Below are positions 52,731 to 62,474 of a stretch of 64,000 bases of DNA, in pieces. Source of the stretch: Salipaludibacillus keqinensis (lineage in GTDB: Bacteria; Bacillota; Bacilli; Bacillales; Salisediminibacteriaceae); contig NZ_PDOD01000004.1 in NCBI RefSeq assembly GCF_003226325.1, positions 186,001 to 250,000 on the forward strand. The letters are read 5' to 3'. A model generated the notes under the pieces. That model had not been told where the DNA came from and made no database searches. It was given only the letters and a program-made list of their open reading frames with translations. Made by a program: the position numbers and the translations under genes. The first letter of the stretch is position 1. Each line of letters starts with the position of its first letter.

Positions 52731-52760
52731 ATATTATCATAAGATGAGCCGTTGAAACAA
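52731..52760 (-). promoter_or_regulatory. Promoter of the thi operon
   Basis: Minus-strand TTGTTT (52755-52760), an 18-base spacer and TAATAT (52731-52736), shared with the divergent start region of the nitric oxide synthase gene. Confidence 0.5.
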
Positions 52761-52791
52761 AAATGTTTTGAAGAAAATGGGTGAATAGAAT

Positions 52792-53889
52792 ATGAATGAG
52801 CTTTATTTACAAGCCGAAGAATTTATTAATAAAACTTATAAAGAATTAAATAAAGAAGAACTCATTCCTAAAAGGTTGAAAGAAATTGAACATGAGATAG
52901 AGACGTCAAATCATTATAACCATACTTTCGAAGAACTAGAACATGGCGCAAAGATGGCATGGAGAAATGCGAATAAATGTATCGGTAGACTGTTCTGGAA
53001 TACATTATCTATTAAGGATGCAAGAGAAATCAGAGAAGATGACCATGTATTTGAAGCATTGGAGAGTCATGTACGTTATGCAACGAATAAAGGGAAAATA
53101 AGGCCTACAATGACGATCTTTGCTCCTAGAAGAAAGGGGCATACTCCTGTTAGAATTATAAATCATCAGATCATCAGATATGCAGGCTACAATTTTAATA
53201 ATGAAATCATTGGTGACCCTGATTCGATTCCTTTCACAAAACTTTGTCAATCATTAGGTTGGCAGGGGGAAGGATCTCACTTTGATCTACTTCCTCTCGT
53301 CATTCAGCTAAATGATGGAGAATTAGTATGGCGATCACTTCAAGAAAAAGATGTTCTTCAAGTTGATATCAGTCATCCAGAACTACCTGACATGAATGAC
53401 TTAGGCCTTAAATGGTATGCAGTGCCGATTATTTCTGACATGTTACTGGAAATTGGTGGGATTCGTTATCCGGCAGCTCCTTTCAACGGATGGTATATGG
53501 GAACTGAAATTGGCGCTAGGAACTTCGCTGATGAATCCCGCTATAACTGTTTACTGGCAGTGGCTGAAACGATGGAATTAGACACATCAAAAGCGTCTAC
53601 ATTATGGAAAGATCGAGCTCTCGTTGAACTGAACCGTGCTGTTCTTTACTCTTTTCAAAAAGTAGGTGTGAGCATCGTAGATCATCATACGGCAGCTGAA
53701 CAGTTCAAAAAATTCGAGAAAAATGAACAAGTAGCAAACAGAGAGCTCACAGGGACATGGAGTTGGCTCATCCCACCTGTATCACCTGCAGTGACGCATA
53801 TTTTCCATAAGGAGTATAATGATCAATTCGTATCCCCAAATTTCCATTATCAAAATCGAATATATAATAACAATGGGGATGTTGAGTGA
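52792..53889 (+). CDS. nos: Bacterial nitric oxide synthase oxygenase
   Basis: 365 residues, the usual oxygenase-only length. It oxidises L-arginine to citrulline and nitric oxide with electrons from cellular flavodoxin or reductase partners. The haem-ligating Cys 63 lies in WRNANKCIGRLFW, the substrate-binding Glu 239 in WYMGTEIGARNF, and the pterin-side WSWLIPPVSPA is present near the C-terminus. No reductase is fused or adjacent. In Bacillus, NO protects against oxidative stress and some antibiotics. It is a single gene, divergent from the thi operon. Confidence 0.95.
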   Translation: MNELYLQAEEFINKTYKELNKEELIPKRLKEIEHEIETSNHYNHTFEELEHGAKMAWRNANKCIGRLFWNTLSIKDAREIREDDHVFEALESHVRYATNKGKIRPTMTIFAPRRKGHTPVRIINHQIIRYAGYNFNNEIIGDPDSIPFTKLCQSLGWQGEGSHFDLLPLVIQLNDGELVWRSLQEKDVLQVDISHPELPDMNDLGLKWYAVPIISDMLLEIGGIRYPAAPFNGWYMGTEIGARNFADESRYNCLLAVAETMELDTSKASTLWKDRALVELNRAVLYSFQKVGVSIVDHHTAAEQFKKFEKNEQVANRELTGTWSWLIPPVSPAVTHIFHKEYNDQFVSPNFHYQNRIYNNNGDVE

Positions 53890-54051
53890 ATCGTGTTGCA
53901 CGTGTTGAGAAAAACATAGGAGAATCGTAGTCACTTTTAGAGTATTAAGAATTGGAATTTTATGTGAAGTGTTGAGCAAAAAAGTTTATATCGTATCGTT
54001 TATGAATTTAATAATAGGTTTTTAAAAAAACAGGAAAAGAAGGTGAACCAT

Positions 54052-55362
54052 TTGTTCTGGTTACAATTTGCAGTCGTAATTATCGCTATATTTATTGGAG
54101 CAAGAATTGGAGGCATTGGACTTGGTGTTATGGGGGGCGTAGGTCTCGCTCTATTAACGTTTGGATTTGGACTTCAGCCCACAGCCCCTCCTATAGATGT
54201 CATGCTTATGATTGTCGCTGTTGTTACAGCAGCAGGAGCCCTGCAAGCTGCAGGAGGAATGAATTATTTAGTCACAATAGCCGAGAAAGTGCTCCGGAAA
54301 AATCCAGAAAGAATTACGTTTATGGCACCGATAGTGACATATTTCTTCACTTTTTTTGCTGGAACCGGTCACGTAGCCTACACGTTACTTCCAGTGATTT
54401 CAGAGGTAGCCCAGGAATCCAAGGTTCGCCCAGAGCGTCCAATGTCGATTGCCGTCATTGCCTCTCAACAAGCAATCACGGCAAGTCCAATTTCTGCAGC
54501 GACCGTGGCGCTATTAGCGTTACTTGCTCCATACGATGTTACGTTACTCCAAATTTTAGGAGTGACCCTCCCTGCGACATTTATTGGTATTATGCTAGCA
54601 GCCTTTACGATTCGGAAAAAGGGCGCCGAACTAGAAGATGATCCTGTCTATAATGAGCGATTAGAAAAAGGAATGGAACCGATCGGAGAAGGTAAAGAAA
54701 ACATGGTGGTGACAGGGTTGTCTAAGTTTTCAGTTGGATTATTCCTATTCGCAGCCGTATTAATAGTTTTATTAGGTAGTTTCCCCGAACTTCGTCCATC
54801 ATGGAACGAAGCAGGTGAAATAGTCGAGCTCTCTATGCCAAACGCCATTCAAATCATCATGCTTACTACTGCTGCCCTGATCATTTTGGTTTGTAAAGCA
54901 GACGTACAAAAGATTGCAGCAGGAAGCGTATTCCGAGCGGGAATTGTCGCCGTTGTCGCCATTTTTGGTATCGCATGGATGGGAGATACGTTTTTCCAAG
55001 CGAACATGGATACAATTGAGCCAGCCGTTCAAGGAATGGTTACGACCGCTCCTTGGATTTTTGCCCTAGCTCTATTTATCATGTCCATTCTGCTAAATAG
55101 TCAGGCTGCTACAGTGAGTGCATTAATGCCACTTGGATTGAGTCTTGGAGTTAACCCACTCTTTTTAATCGCCATGTTCCCTGCCGTAAATGGATATTTC
55201 TTTATCCCTAACTACGGTCCTATCATTGCAGCAATTAGCTTTGATCGGACAGGAACAACGAAAATCGGGAAGTATGTTCTAAATCACAGCTTTATGCTCC
55301 CCGGACTTGTAACAAGTATCATTGCTGTTGCATTAGGATTTCTATTTGTCATGTTTTTATAA
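54052..55362 (+). CDS. DcuA/DcuB-like C4-dicarboxylate carrier, 436 residues
   Basis: A carrier of the anaerobic C4-dicarboxylate family with about ten to twelve hydrophobic segments. It begins FWLQFAVVIIAIFIGARIGGIGLG and contains VTYFFTFFAGTGHVAYTLLPVI, ASQQAITASPISAATVALLA and FIPNYGPIIAAISFDRTGTT, all DcuA/B-like. GTG at 54043 overlaps its GAAGGTG site; TTG at 54052 is better spaced and gives the family-like N-terminus, so it is chosen. Substrate: succinate, fumarate, malate or aspartate. No operon partner. Confidence 0.88.
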   Translation: MFWLQFAVVIIAIFIGARIGGIGLGVMGGVGLALLTFGFGLQPTAPPIDVMLMIVAVVTAAGALQAAGGMNYLVTIAEKVLRKNPERITFMAPIVTYFFTFFAGTGHVAYTLLPVISEVAQESKVRPERPMSIAVIASQQAITASPISAATVALLALLAPYDVTLLQILGVTLPATFIGIMLAAFTIRKKGAELEDDPVYNERLEKGMEPIGEGKENMVVTGLSKFSVGLFLFAAVLIVLLGSFPELRPSWNEAGEIVELSMPNAIQIIMLTTAALIILVCKADVQKIAAGSVFRAGIVAVVAIFGIAWMGDTFFQANMDTIEPAVQGMVTTAPWIFALALFIMSILLNSQAATVSALMPLGLSLGVNPLFLIAMFPAVNGYFFIPNYGPIIAAISFDRTGTTKIGKYVLNHSFMLPGLVTSIIAVALGFLFVMFL

Positions 55363-55370
55363 AAGAAGCG

Positions 55371-55397
55371 CCCCCATGCTGATGCATGGGGGTTATT
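55371..55397 (+). terminator. Terminator-like hairpin after the carrier gene
   Basis: CCCCCATGC and GCATGGGGG form a perfect 9-bp stem with a 4-base loop; the downstream T stretch is broken. Confidence 0.6.
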
Positions 55398-55485
55398 GCT
55401 ATATTTATAAGGTTGCAGGATGGGTCATGCTAGTCAGGTGTTACCGGTGTAGCACTTCGCAGCACGCCCAACCGCCACCAACCAT

Positions 55486-55514
55486 AAAAAACCGCCCCAC
55501 TACTTGGGGCGGTT
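55486..55514 (-). terminator. Terminator of recQ (minus strand)
   Basis: AACCGCCCCA pairs with TGGGGCGGTT; on the minus strand it is followed by TTTTT. Confidence 0.85.
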
Positions 55515-55531
55515 AATCAAAATTAGTTATT

Positions 55532-57691
55532 CTATTTTTTAACTAAATAGTCATTTACGAACACTTTGATCGTAAAGTAATCCACTTCCTCTGGGAGAGC
55601 TTCCTTAAGCGGTTTTAAACCACCTTCCAGCCCTAATTTCTTGACTGCTTCTTCTACTAAAGACAACTGCTCGCTGTCGACTAGACGGTCAAAGTTTACG
55701 TCGTAGCCTTCATCTGCAGCCTGAAGCAGGTGACTTTGGATGGTTCTGTCTTTTACATTTCTGAGTTCGCAAATATCCTCTACTGAATGACCCTCTTTAA
55801 ATAATTCATAAGTTCTTAAGAAGCTTGGAGTTTGGTCTTTCTTTTTTCCTAAACCGTCTATGGTTGATGGATCTTGGTTATGCGTTGAGGAGGAAACCTC
55901 ATGAGTTTTTCTCTCTTCAGGATTTTCTTCTACATACGTTAAAATTGCTTCTAGAAACTGTTCTCCATACGAATCTACTTTCATTTGGCCGATCCCTTTG
56001 ACTTCAAGGAGTTGTTCTTCGGTCTCTGGTAGTTTCGCGCATAAGTCATTTAGCGTCTGATCGGAAAATACCATGTACGGTGCTACCGCATGTTGTTTAG
56101 CTAGATGCGAACGCAGTTCTCGAAGTGTTTCGAATAATGGATGCTTTTTGGACAGAACTGTCGGTTGTTTCGCTTGTTTCTTTTCAACCTTCGTTTCCCC
56201 CTTCAAGACAGGTACGACGTTCTCTGTAAGTTGCAAGACAGGGTAAGTACCACCGCTCATTTTCAAGAACTGAGAAGCAACGAGGTAATCAATAAATTGG
56301 CTTACTTCTTTTTGTGTCCTATCTTTTAATAGTCCGTAAGTAGTCAAGCGATCGAACGAGAAATCTTTTATCTTTTTATTACCTGAACCAACGAGAACCT
56401 GAGCGACCATCGTTTTGCCGAAACGTTCGTCCATGCGCTTAATGCATGAGAAAACCATTTGAGCTTCTTTCGTCACGTCCACGGTGATCCGGTCATCGAT
56501 ACATTCGGAACAGCGACCGCATTGAAAGAGATCTATGTCGCCAAAATAATGAATAATATAAGCTTGCAGGCAATTCTCTGTGTGACAATAGTTAACCATT
56601 GCCTGAAGTTTGCCGTATTCTTGTTCTTTTCGTCCGTCTGACATATTGGATTGGTCAATGAGAAATTGTTGAATCCGAATATCTTGGGGAGTGAAAAGAA
56701 GAATACATTCACTATCCTCACCATCACGACCCGCACGACCGGCTTCTTGATAATAACTTTCAATATTCCTCGGCATTTGTGCATGGATCACAAACCGGAC
56801 GTTCGATTTATTAATTCCCATTCCAAAGGCGTTGGTCGCAATCATTACCTGTGTTTCATCATAAACGAAAGATTCTTGCATGTGTCTTCGTTGATCGGGA
56901 CTTAATCCACCGTGATATTTCCCGACAGAAACCCCCATTTTCGTCAGTTTATCGTGTAATCGTTCCACTTCTTTTCGTGTAGCTGCATAAATAATTCCGG
57001 AGTAGCTGCTGTTTCGCTTTAAATAATCCTTGATGTAGTTGTCGCGGTCCATTCCTTTTACAACATGGAATGATAGATTTTTTCTGGCAAAACCTGTTTG
57101 GACGACGTTATCTGATTGAATCGACAAGGCTTCGCAAATATCTTCTGTTACTTCTGGTGTAGCTGTTGCTGTGAGCGCCAAAACTGCCGGTTTTCCGGGA
57201 AGTTGCTGAATGAGTTCAGGGATCTTCAAGTAACTTGGTCTGAAGTCATGTCCCCATTGAGATAGACAATGCGCTTCATCAACGGCCAATAGAGAAATAG
57301 GCAAAGTCTGTAACATCGTTAAAAATCCTGTTGACTCTAATCTCTCTGGTGCTACGTACACAAGAGGATATAGACCGTCTTGGATTCCTTGAATCCGTTG
57401 TCGAACCTCCTCATAACTGAGAGAACTATTAATGAATGTCGCCTCGATGCCTACTTCTTGAAGTTCATCTACTTGGTCTTTCATCAATGAAATGAGGGGG
57501 GAGACGACAAGAGTAACACCGGTAAATAGGAGTGAGGGGATTTGGTAGCATATCGATTTTCCGCCACCTGTTGGCATCACTCCCATTGTATTTTGTTTGT
57601 TAAATACTTTTTCGAGAATTTCTTTTTGGCCTCGACGGAAGTCATCATAACCGTAATGTTTTTTTAATTTCTCTTCTGCTTGAATTAGCAT
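55532..57691 (-). CDS. recQ: ATP-dependent DNA helicase RecQ
   Basis: 719 residues. A 3'-5' helicase for recombination and fork repair. The order is helicase domain 1 ([32 protein letters not shown]), helicase domain 2 ([15 protein letters not shown]), a zinc-binding RQC region ([28 protein letters not shown]) with winged helix, an HRDC domain (about 525-600), and a C-terminal helix-turn-helix tail (about 625-719) common in Bacilli RecQ. ATG. Divergent from the esterase gene. The extra C-terminal domain makes it longer than E. coli RecQ, which is normal for Firmicutes. Confidence 0.94.
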   Translation of the reverse strand: MLIQAEEKLKKHYGYDDFRRGQKEILEKVFNKQNTMGVMPTGGGKSICYQIPSLLFTGVTLVVSPLISLMKDQVDELQEVGIEATFINSSLSYEEVRQRIQGIQDGLYPLVYVAPERLESTGFLTMLQTLPISLLAVDEAHCLSQWGHDFRPSYLKIPELIQQLPGKPAVLALTATATPEVTEDICEALSIQSDNVVQTGFARKNLSFHVVKGMDRDNYIKDYLKRNSSYSGIIYAATRKEVERLHDKLTKMGVSVGKYHGGLSPDQRRHMQESFVYDETQVMIATNAFGMGINKSNVRFVIHAQMPRNIESYYQEAGRAGRDGEDSECILLFTPQDIRIQQFLIDQSNMSDGRKEQEYGKLQAMVNYCHTENCLQAYIIHYFGDIDLFQCGRCSECIDDRITVDVTKEAQMVFSCIKRMDERFGKTMVAQVLVGSGNKKIKDFSFDRLTTYGLLKDRTQKEVSQFIDYLVASQFLKMSGGTYPVLQLTENVVPVLKGETKVEKKQAKQPTVLSKKHPLFETLRELRSHLAKQHAVAPYMVFSDQTLNDLCAKLPETEEQLLEVKGIGQMKVDSYGEQFLEAILTYVEENPEERKTHEVSSSTHNQDPSTIDGLGKKKDQTPSFLRTYELFKEGHSVEDICELRNVKDRTIQSHLLQAADEGYDVNFDRLVDSEQLSLVEEAVKKLGLEGGLKPLKEALPEEVDYFTIKVFVNDYLVKK

Positions 57692-57941
57692 GGTTCTCCT
57701 CCAAAACGTTCAGTTCATTATTCTGTATTAAGTGTACAGGATGAATGACTGTGAATACTAGAGTGGATTGATGAAAATAATACGATCGCTGTGAAAAGAT
57801 AAAAACGTATGTTTTGAAAAGTAAGAGGAAAGGTATTATAATTATGTTACTTACTTTTTGAAAGTGGTGACGGGAGGTAATAACAAACGTTATCCTTCCA
57901 CCACAATATTTAGTTGCATTAGAAAAGGAGAGTGGATAGAA

Positions 57942-58556
57942 GTGAAACATATTTTTAAACAAGGAAAACAAGGGAATGGTCATACATTATTACTACTTCA
58001 CGGAACAGGTGGAGATGAACAAGATTTACTTCCTATAGCAGACATGATTGATCCTGGGGCGTCTGTGCTGAGTGTGCGGGGAAACGTGGATGAAAATGGT
58101 ATGAACCGCTTTTTCCGTCGCCTTCAAGAAGGTGTTTTTGATGAAGAAGATTTGATTTTTCGAACAAAGGAGCTGTACCAGTTCTTAGATGAGGCAGCTG
58201 AAGAGCAAGGGTTTGATCGGCACAAGGTGACCGCTGTCGGATATTCGAATGGAGCGAATATTGCTGGAAGTTTGTTGTATCATTATGAGAAGCCGTTAAA
58301 TGGAGCTGTCCTCCTCCATCCAATGGTACCGAGAAGAGGGATCGAGCTTCCGCAAATGGCTGATCTCCCTGTCTTTATCGGAGCAGGTTCCAATGACCCG
58401 ATATGTTCACCTGAAGAGACCGAACAACTGGAGAAAGATTTGCAAGGGGCAGGTGCTTCTGTTGAGGTGTATTGGGCAAATCAGGGTCATCAATTGACGA
58501 GAGAAGAAGTTGACCACGCAAAAACTTGGTATGAGAGCTATATAAAAGGAGAGTGA
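57942..58556 (+). CDS. Alpha/beta hydrolase, carboxylesterase/phospholipase-like (MhqD type), 204 residues
   Basis: A small alpha/beta hydrolase: oxyanion LLLHGTGGDE, nucleophile Ser in GYSNGAN, Asp in GAGSNDPICS and His in NQGHQLT complete the triad. It resembles the esterases near MhqD of B. subtilis, linked to quinone or aldehyde detoxification. The frame opens at 57858 but the GTG at 57942 after AAAAGGAG gives the family-like start MKHIFKQGK. It is followed 9 bases later by a flavin reductase-like gene, a common pairing for redox detoxification. Confidence 0.85.
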   Translation: MKHIFKQGKQGNGHTLLLLHGTGGDEQDLLPIADMIDPGASVLSVRGNVDENGMNRFFRRLQEGVFDEEDLIFRTKELYQFLDEAAEEQGFDRHKVTAVGYSNGANIAGSLLYHYEKPLNGAVLLHPMVPRRGIELPQMADLPVFIGAGSNDPICSPEETEQLEKDLQGAGASVEVYWANQGHQLTREEVDHAKTWYESYIKGE

Positions 58557-58565
58557 CCGGAACAC

Positions 58566-59171
58566 ATGACCAACATTCATCCAAACCAATTATCAAAAAA
58601 AGAAACGTATCGTTTGCTCACGTCAGCTGTGGCACCGAGACCGATCGCATTTGTTACATCCATTTCAGAGGATGGAGTCCTAAATGCAGCTCCATTCAGT
58701 TATTTTAACTTGATTTCTGCAGAGCCACCATTGTTATCCATCTCCATAGGCAGAAAACAAGGACATCAAAAAGATACAGCTAGAAATATTTTGCAAGTTG
58801 GAGAATTTGTTGTACATGTGACAGATGAAGATAATGTGAAAGCTGTGAACGAAACGTCGATGAATTTACCTTCTGACCAAAGTGAAGTGGAGAAAGTTGG
58901 TTTGTCTCCCACTGTGAGTGATGTGGTTGGGGTGCCATCGTTGAAAGAAAGTAAAGTAAGGTTTGAGTGTACACTGGAGAAACACCTTGTCTTTGAAGAA
59001 AGGGATTCGGCAACAGACTTTATTATCGGTCGTATCGTCAACTGTTATGTCGATGATAACCTTTATAAAGATGGTGTCGTCCGAACTGATAAATTAAAAC
59101 CTGTAGCGAGGTTAGGTGGAAAAGAATACGCCTCTTTAGGTAAAATTTTCGAATTAGAACGACCTGAATAA
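58566..59171 (+). CDS. Flavin reductase-like FMN-binding split-barrel protein, 201 residues
   Basis: Residues about 15-165 form a flavin reductase-like domain: YRLLTSAVAPRPIAFVTS, LNAAPFSYFNLIS, SISIGRKQGHQKDTARNI and later GRIVNCYVDDNLY. It would bind FMN non-covalently; the substrate is unknown. ATG close behind the hydrolase stop shows an operon with it. A role in reducing or processing quinone-like compounds is inferred only from the partner. Confidence 0.85.
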   Translation: MTNIHPNQLSKKETYRLLTSAVAPRPIAFVTSISEDGVLNAAPFSYFNLISAEPPLLSISIGRKQGHQKDTARNILQVGEFVVHVTDEDNVKAVNETSMNLPSDQSEVEKVGLSPTVSDVVGVPSLKESKVRFECTLEKHLVFEERDSATDFIIGRIVNCYVDDNLYKDGVVRTDKLKPVARLGGKEYASLGKIFELERPE

Positions 59172-59183
59172 CGCTTTGACTGA

Positions 59184-59216
59184 GGGAGACGCATCTAAAT
59201 GCGGTCTCCTTCTTTG
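59184..59216 (+). terminator. Terminator after the flavin reductase-like gene
   Basis: GGAGAC-GCAT pairs with ATGC-GTCTCC with one bulged G, followed by a T-rich tail. Confidence 0.65.
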
Positions 59217-59268
59217 ATTATAGTCAAGAATCGATTAAGTAAATAAGAATAGTAGCGGATATTGTATT

Positions 59269-59303
59269 AAATGATATCATTTTGGGGAATAGGACTTTAT
59301 AAT
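59269..59303 (+). promoter_or_regulatory. Promoter with an overlapping palindrome before the GGDEF gene
   Basis: AAATGATATCATTT at 59269-59282 is a perfect 14-bp palindrome; TATAAT at 59298-59303 lies 15 bases downstream. The palindrome covers the -35 region and could be an operator. Confidence 0.45.
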
Positions 59304-59373
59304 TAATAATATATACCTGATTACAAGTCGTTTAACTGGATGATTTGCTATATAAGGGAGAAGGGGGGACTAA

Positions 59374-60699
59374 ATGATTAATAAAATAGATACTTCAGTG
59401 CTGTTTGAACAAGCTTTCCGTTTTTCATCTATTGGCATTGCTCTCGTTTCATTGAAAGGGAAATTTGTCGTTACAAACCCTATGCTAACTAACATGTTGG
59501 GCTATTCCGAATTGGAATTGAAGAATAAGACTTTTCGAGACCTGACCTATTCAGCCGACTTGGAAGATAGTGTACTAAAAGTTGATGAGCTCATTGAAGG
59601 AGAAGTGAGTTATTATCAGGTGGAAAAACGGTACATCCACAAAGAAGGAAAAATCATATGGTGCTTGTTGAATGTTTCTGTAGTAAAAGATGATGAAGGG
59701 ACCCCTTTATATTTTATTTCTCAATTTCAAGATATTACGGAGCGGAAATCTTACGAACGTCAATTAAATGAAAGCCAGGAAAGGTTAACAAAAATACTGG
59801 AAACGGTCCCTAACGGTGTAACAATTATTGATTTACAAGGGAACATTACTTTTGCTAATGAGATGGCAGAGGAAATATTAGGATTAAAGAAAGAAGACAT
59901 TGTTTCCCGTCAATATGACACGCCCGACTGGAAAATAAAGACGGTTGATGGTGCAGCTATTCCTAGTGAGGATTTACCTTTCGGTAGAGTGGTGCAAACA
60001 CAACAAATAGTTAGAGACTACGTTCACGTGATTGAATCAGGTTCAGGTGATCGGAAAATTTTATCTATAAACGCCTCGCCTCTTTATGATCATAAAGGTA
60101 GATTTATATCGGTGTTAAACTCGATTGTAGATATTACAAATAAAAAAAATACTGAGCAAGAATTGATGGAAGCGAATAAATTGTTGAAGAAATTAGCTGA
60201 GAGAGACGGACTCACGGGTGTGGCAAACAGAAGGTATTTCGATGATCAGTTAGACACTATATGGGACCGTTGCAACGTCGACAACACCTCTTTGTCTCTT
60301 ATCATGCTCGATATCGACTGTTTCAAAAAATACAATGATTACTACGGCCATCAAGCAGGGGATGACTGTTTAAAGAAAGTGACCGAAGTGATAGATAAAA
60401 AGCTAGAAGGATTAAATACAGTCTTTGCCCGGTATGGTGGGGAAGAATTCGCTGTAATTTTAATAGGGTTTTGCGATAACAAGGCATATCTTTTGGCAGA
60501 AGAACTTCAAAAAGCTGTTGAAGGTTTGAAGATTCCTCACGCAACGTCTACAATATCAGATTATGTGACGATTAGCAGTGGTATAGGAAGCATGTCCCCC
60601 CATCAAAAAAATAACCGAGCTGAACTGGTTAAGCAAGCAGATCAGGCCCTCTATCTCGCTAAGGAAAAAGGGCGAAACCGTGTAGCTAAGTTCATTTAG
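59374..60699 (+). CDS. PAS-PAS-GGDEF diguanylate cyclase, 441 residues
   Basis: Two PAS domains (about 10-125 and 135-255, the first with a PAC segment ISQFQDITERK) precede a GGDEF domain (about 270-438). GGEEF is at residues 355-359, an active form, so it probably makes cyclic di-GMP. No RxxD inhibitory site is seen upstream of the motif, so product inhibition may be absent. No membrane segment: a cytosolic sensor. ATG after GAGAAGGGGGG. Signal unknown (PAS domains could sense redox, light or small molecules). Confidence 0.92.
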   Translation: MINKIDTSVLFEQAFRFSSIGIALVSLKGKFVVTNPMLTNMLGYSELELKNKTFRDLTYSADLEDSVLKVDELIEGEVSYYQVEKRYIHKEGKIIWCLLNVSVVKDDEGTPLYFISQFQDITERKSYERQLNESQERLTKILETVPNGVTIIDLQGNITFANEMAEEILGLKKEDIVSRQYDTPDWKIKTVDGAAIPSEDLPFGRVVQTQQIVRDYVHVIESGSGDRKILSINASPLYDHKGRFISVLNSIVDITNKKNTEQELMEANKLLKKLAERDGLTGVANRRYFDDQLDTIWDRCNVDNTSLSLIMLDIDCFKKYNDYYGHQAGDDCLKKVTEVIDKKLEGLNTVFARYGGEEFAVILIGFCDNKAYLLAEELQKAVEGLKIPHATSTISDYVTISSGIGSMSPHQKNNRAELVKQADQALYLAKEKGRNRVAKFI

Positions 60700-60732
60700 C
60701 AAAGGCACCGAATTTTTACACAAGGTATTTTT

Positions 60733-60780
60733 AAAGAAGGTGCGCTCTAAACCACGGTTTTAGAGCGCACCTTCTTTTAG
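60733..60780. terminator. Bidirectional terminator, 19-bp stem
   Basis: AAAGAAGGTGCGCTCTAAA pairs perfectly with its complement across a 7-base loop, with T runs on both strands. It serves the GGDEF gene and the convergent ABC-F gene. Confidence 0.9.
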
Positions 60781-60795
60781 TTTGTTTGAATATAA

Positions 60796-62352
60796 TTAAA
60801 ATACTTTCGTAGTCCACGACTCTCCGTTCCACACATCAGTTACAATGTCTTCATAGAATTCAGGTTCGTGACTGATCAGAAGAATACTTCCTTTATATTC
60901 TTTTAGTGCTCGTTTCAATTCCGCTTTTGCGTCTACATCCAAATGATTTGTAGGCTCATCTAATACTAATACATTTGATTCAATGTTAATTAATTTGCAA
61001 AGGCGCACTTTTGACTTTTCGCCCCCACTTAATACGGACACCTTGCTTTCAATATGCTTCGTCATTAATCCGCACTTTGCTAAAGCAGATCGGACTTCAT
61101 ATTGGGAATAGTGAGGAAATGCGTCCCAGACTTCATCAATACAAGAGTTATTATTCTGAGTCTTGATCTCTTGCTCGAAATAACCAAGGTGCAAATTTTC
61201 TCCCCGTTCTACAGAACCTTCGAGAGGACGGATTTCACCGAGCAAACTTTTAAGCAAGGTCGTTTTCCCTATTCCGTTAGCTCCTGTTAGAGCTAGTTTT
61301 TGTCCTCGTTCCATACGTAAATTCAGTGGTCTGGATAGAGGCTCATCATATCCAATGACTAAATCATTAGCCTCGAAGATTAACTTACTTGGTGTCCGGG
61401 CCATTTTAAAGTTGAACTCAGGTTTTGGCTTTTCTGAGGCTAATTCAATCATATCCATTTTGTCTAATTTCTTTTGTCGTGACATGGCCATATTTCTTGT
61501 GGCTACTCTCGCTTTATTACGAGCAACAAAGTCTTTTAAGCCGGCTATCTCTTTTTGCTGTTTTTTATAAGCGGATTCAAGCTGTTGCTTTTTCACTTCA
61601 TATACGTGCATGAAATGGTCGTAATCGCCTACATACCGGTTTAGTTCTTGATTTTCCATATGGTAAATGAGATTAATGACTGAATTAAGAAACGGAATGT
61701 CATGAGAAATTAGAATGAATGCATTTTCGTACTCTTGTAAATATCTTTTTAGCCATTCGATGTGCTGCTCGTCTAAATAGTTTGTTGGCTCGTCCAACAA
61801 GAGAATATCTGGCTTTTCAAGTAAAAGCTTTGCTAATAAAACTTTCGTCCTCTGACCACCACTGAGGTCGTTTACATCTTGATCCAATCCAATCTCATCA
61901 AGCCCAAGCCCGCGAGCTATTTCTTCTACTTTCGCATCTATAGTATAAAAATCGTTATTTGTCAGCATATCCTGAATGACCCCAACTTCCGCAAGAAGGG
62001 TTTCCATTTCCTCCGGTGTAACGTCTCCCATTTTTTCGTACATCCCATTCATGTCGGTTTCTAAATCGTATAAATACTGGAATGCGCTTTGTAAAACGTC
62101 TCTCATCGTCAATCCTTTTTCCAGAACGGTGTGCTGATCTAGAAACCCAACTCGTACATTTTTCGCCCATTGCACTTTCCCTTCATCGGGATCCAATTGA
62201 TGAGTGATGATATTCATAAACGTCGATTTCCCTTCACCATTGGCTCCAACCAAGCCGATATGTTCCCCTTTTAATAAACGAAAGGAAACATCATGGAATA
62301 TTTCACGGTCACCGAACCCGTGACTTAAATTTTGAACAGTTAAAATACTCAT
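60796..62352 (-). CDS. ABC-F family ATPase (YkpA-like), 518 residues
   Basis: Two ABC domains with no membrane part, the ABC-F layout. Domain 1: GLVGANGEGKSTF, DLSGGQRTKVLLAKL, LLLDEPTNYLD. Domain 2: ALTGANGIGKTTL, VLSGGEKSKVRLCKL, LVLDEPTNHLD. A linker with a Lys/Arg-rich helix (KKQQKEIAGLKDFVARNK region) lies between. ABC-F proteins act on ribosomes in translation control or antibiotic protection. The frame extends to 62487, but the ATG at 62352 (MSILTVQNLS) after GAGGTG is the family-like start. Confidence 0.9.
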   Translation of the reverse strand: MSILTVQNLSHGFGDREIFHDVSFRLLKGEHIGLVGANGEGKSTFMNIITHQLDPDEGKVQWAKNVRVGFLDQHTVLEKGLTMRDVLQSAFQYLYDLETDMNGMYEKMGDVTPEEMETLLAEVGVIQDMLTNNDFYTIDAKVEEIARGLGLDEIGLDQDVNDLSGGQRTKVLLAKLLLEKPDILLLDEPTNYLDEQHIEWLKRYLQEYENAFILISHDIPFLNSVINLIYHMENQELNRYVGDYDHFMHVYEVKKQQLESAYKKQQKEIAGLKDFVARNKARVATRNMAMSRQKKLDKMDMIELASEKPKPEFNFKMARTPSKLIFEANDLVIGYDEPLSRPLNLRMERGQKLALTGANGIGKTTLLKSLLGEIRPLEGSVERGENLHLGYFEQEIKTQNNNSCIDEVWDAFPHYSQYEVRSALAKCGLMTKHIESKVSVLSGGEKSKVRLCKLINIESNVLVLDEPTNHLDVDAKAELKRALKEYKGSILLISHEPEFYEDIVTDVWNGESWTTKVF

Positions 62353-62474
62353 ATTATGGACACCTCTATTAAAAATTTGGTTTCTTTGCTTGAAATACGT
62401 TAAAATCGGATTAGCACATAGAAATAAACGAAACGGTGAGAGATACATGATCCTCTCTCGAAAAGGAGATACCA

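Noticed and set aside
57645-57983. A 112-residue minus-strand frame upstream of recQ
   Set aside because: It overlaps the recQ start and the divergent esterase gene; no binding site and low-complexity hydrophobic composition.
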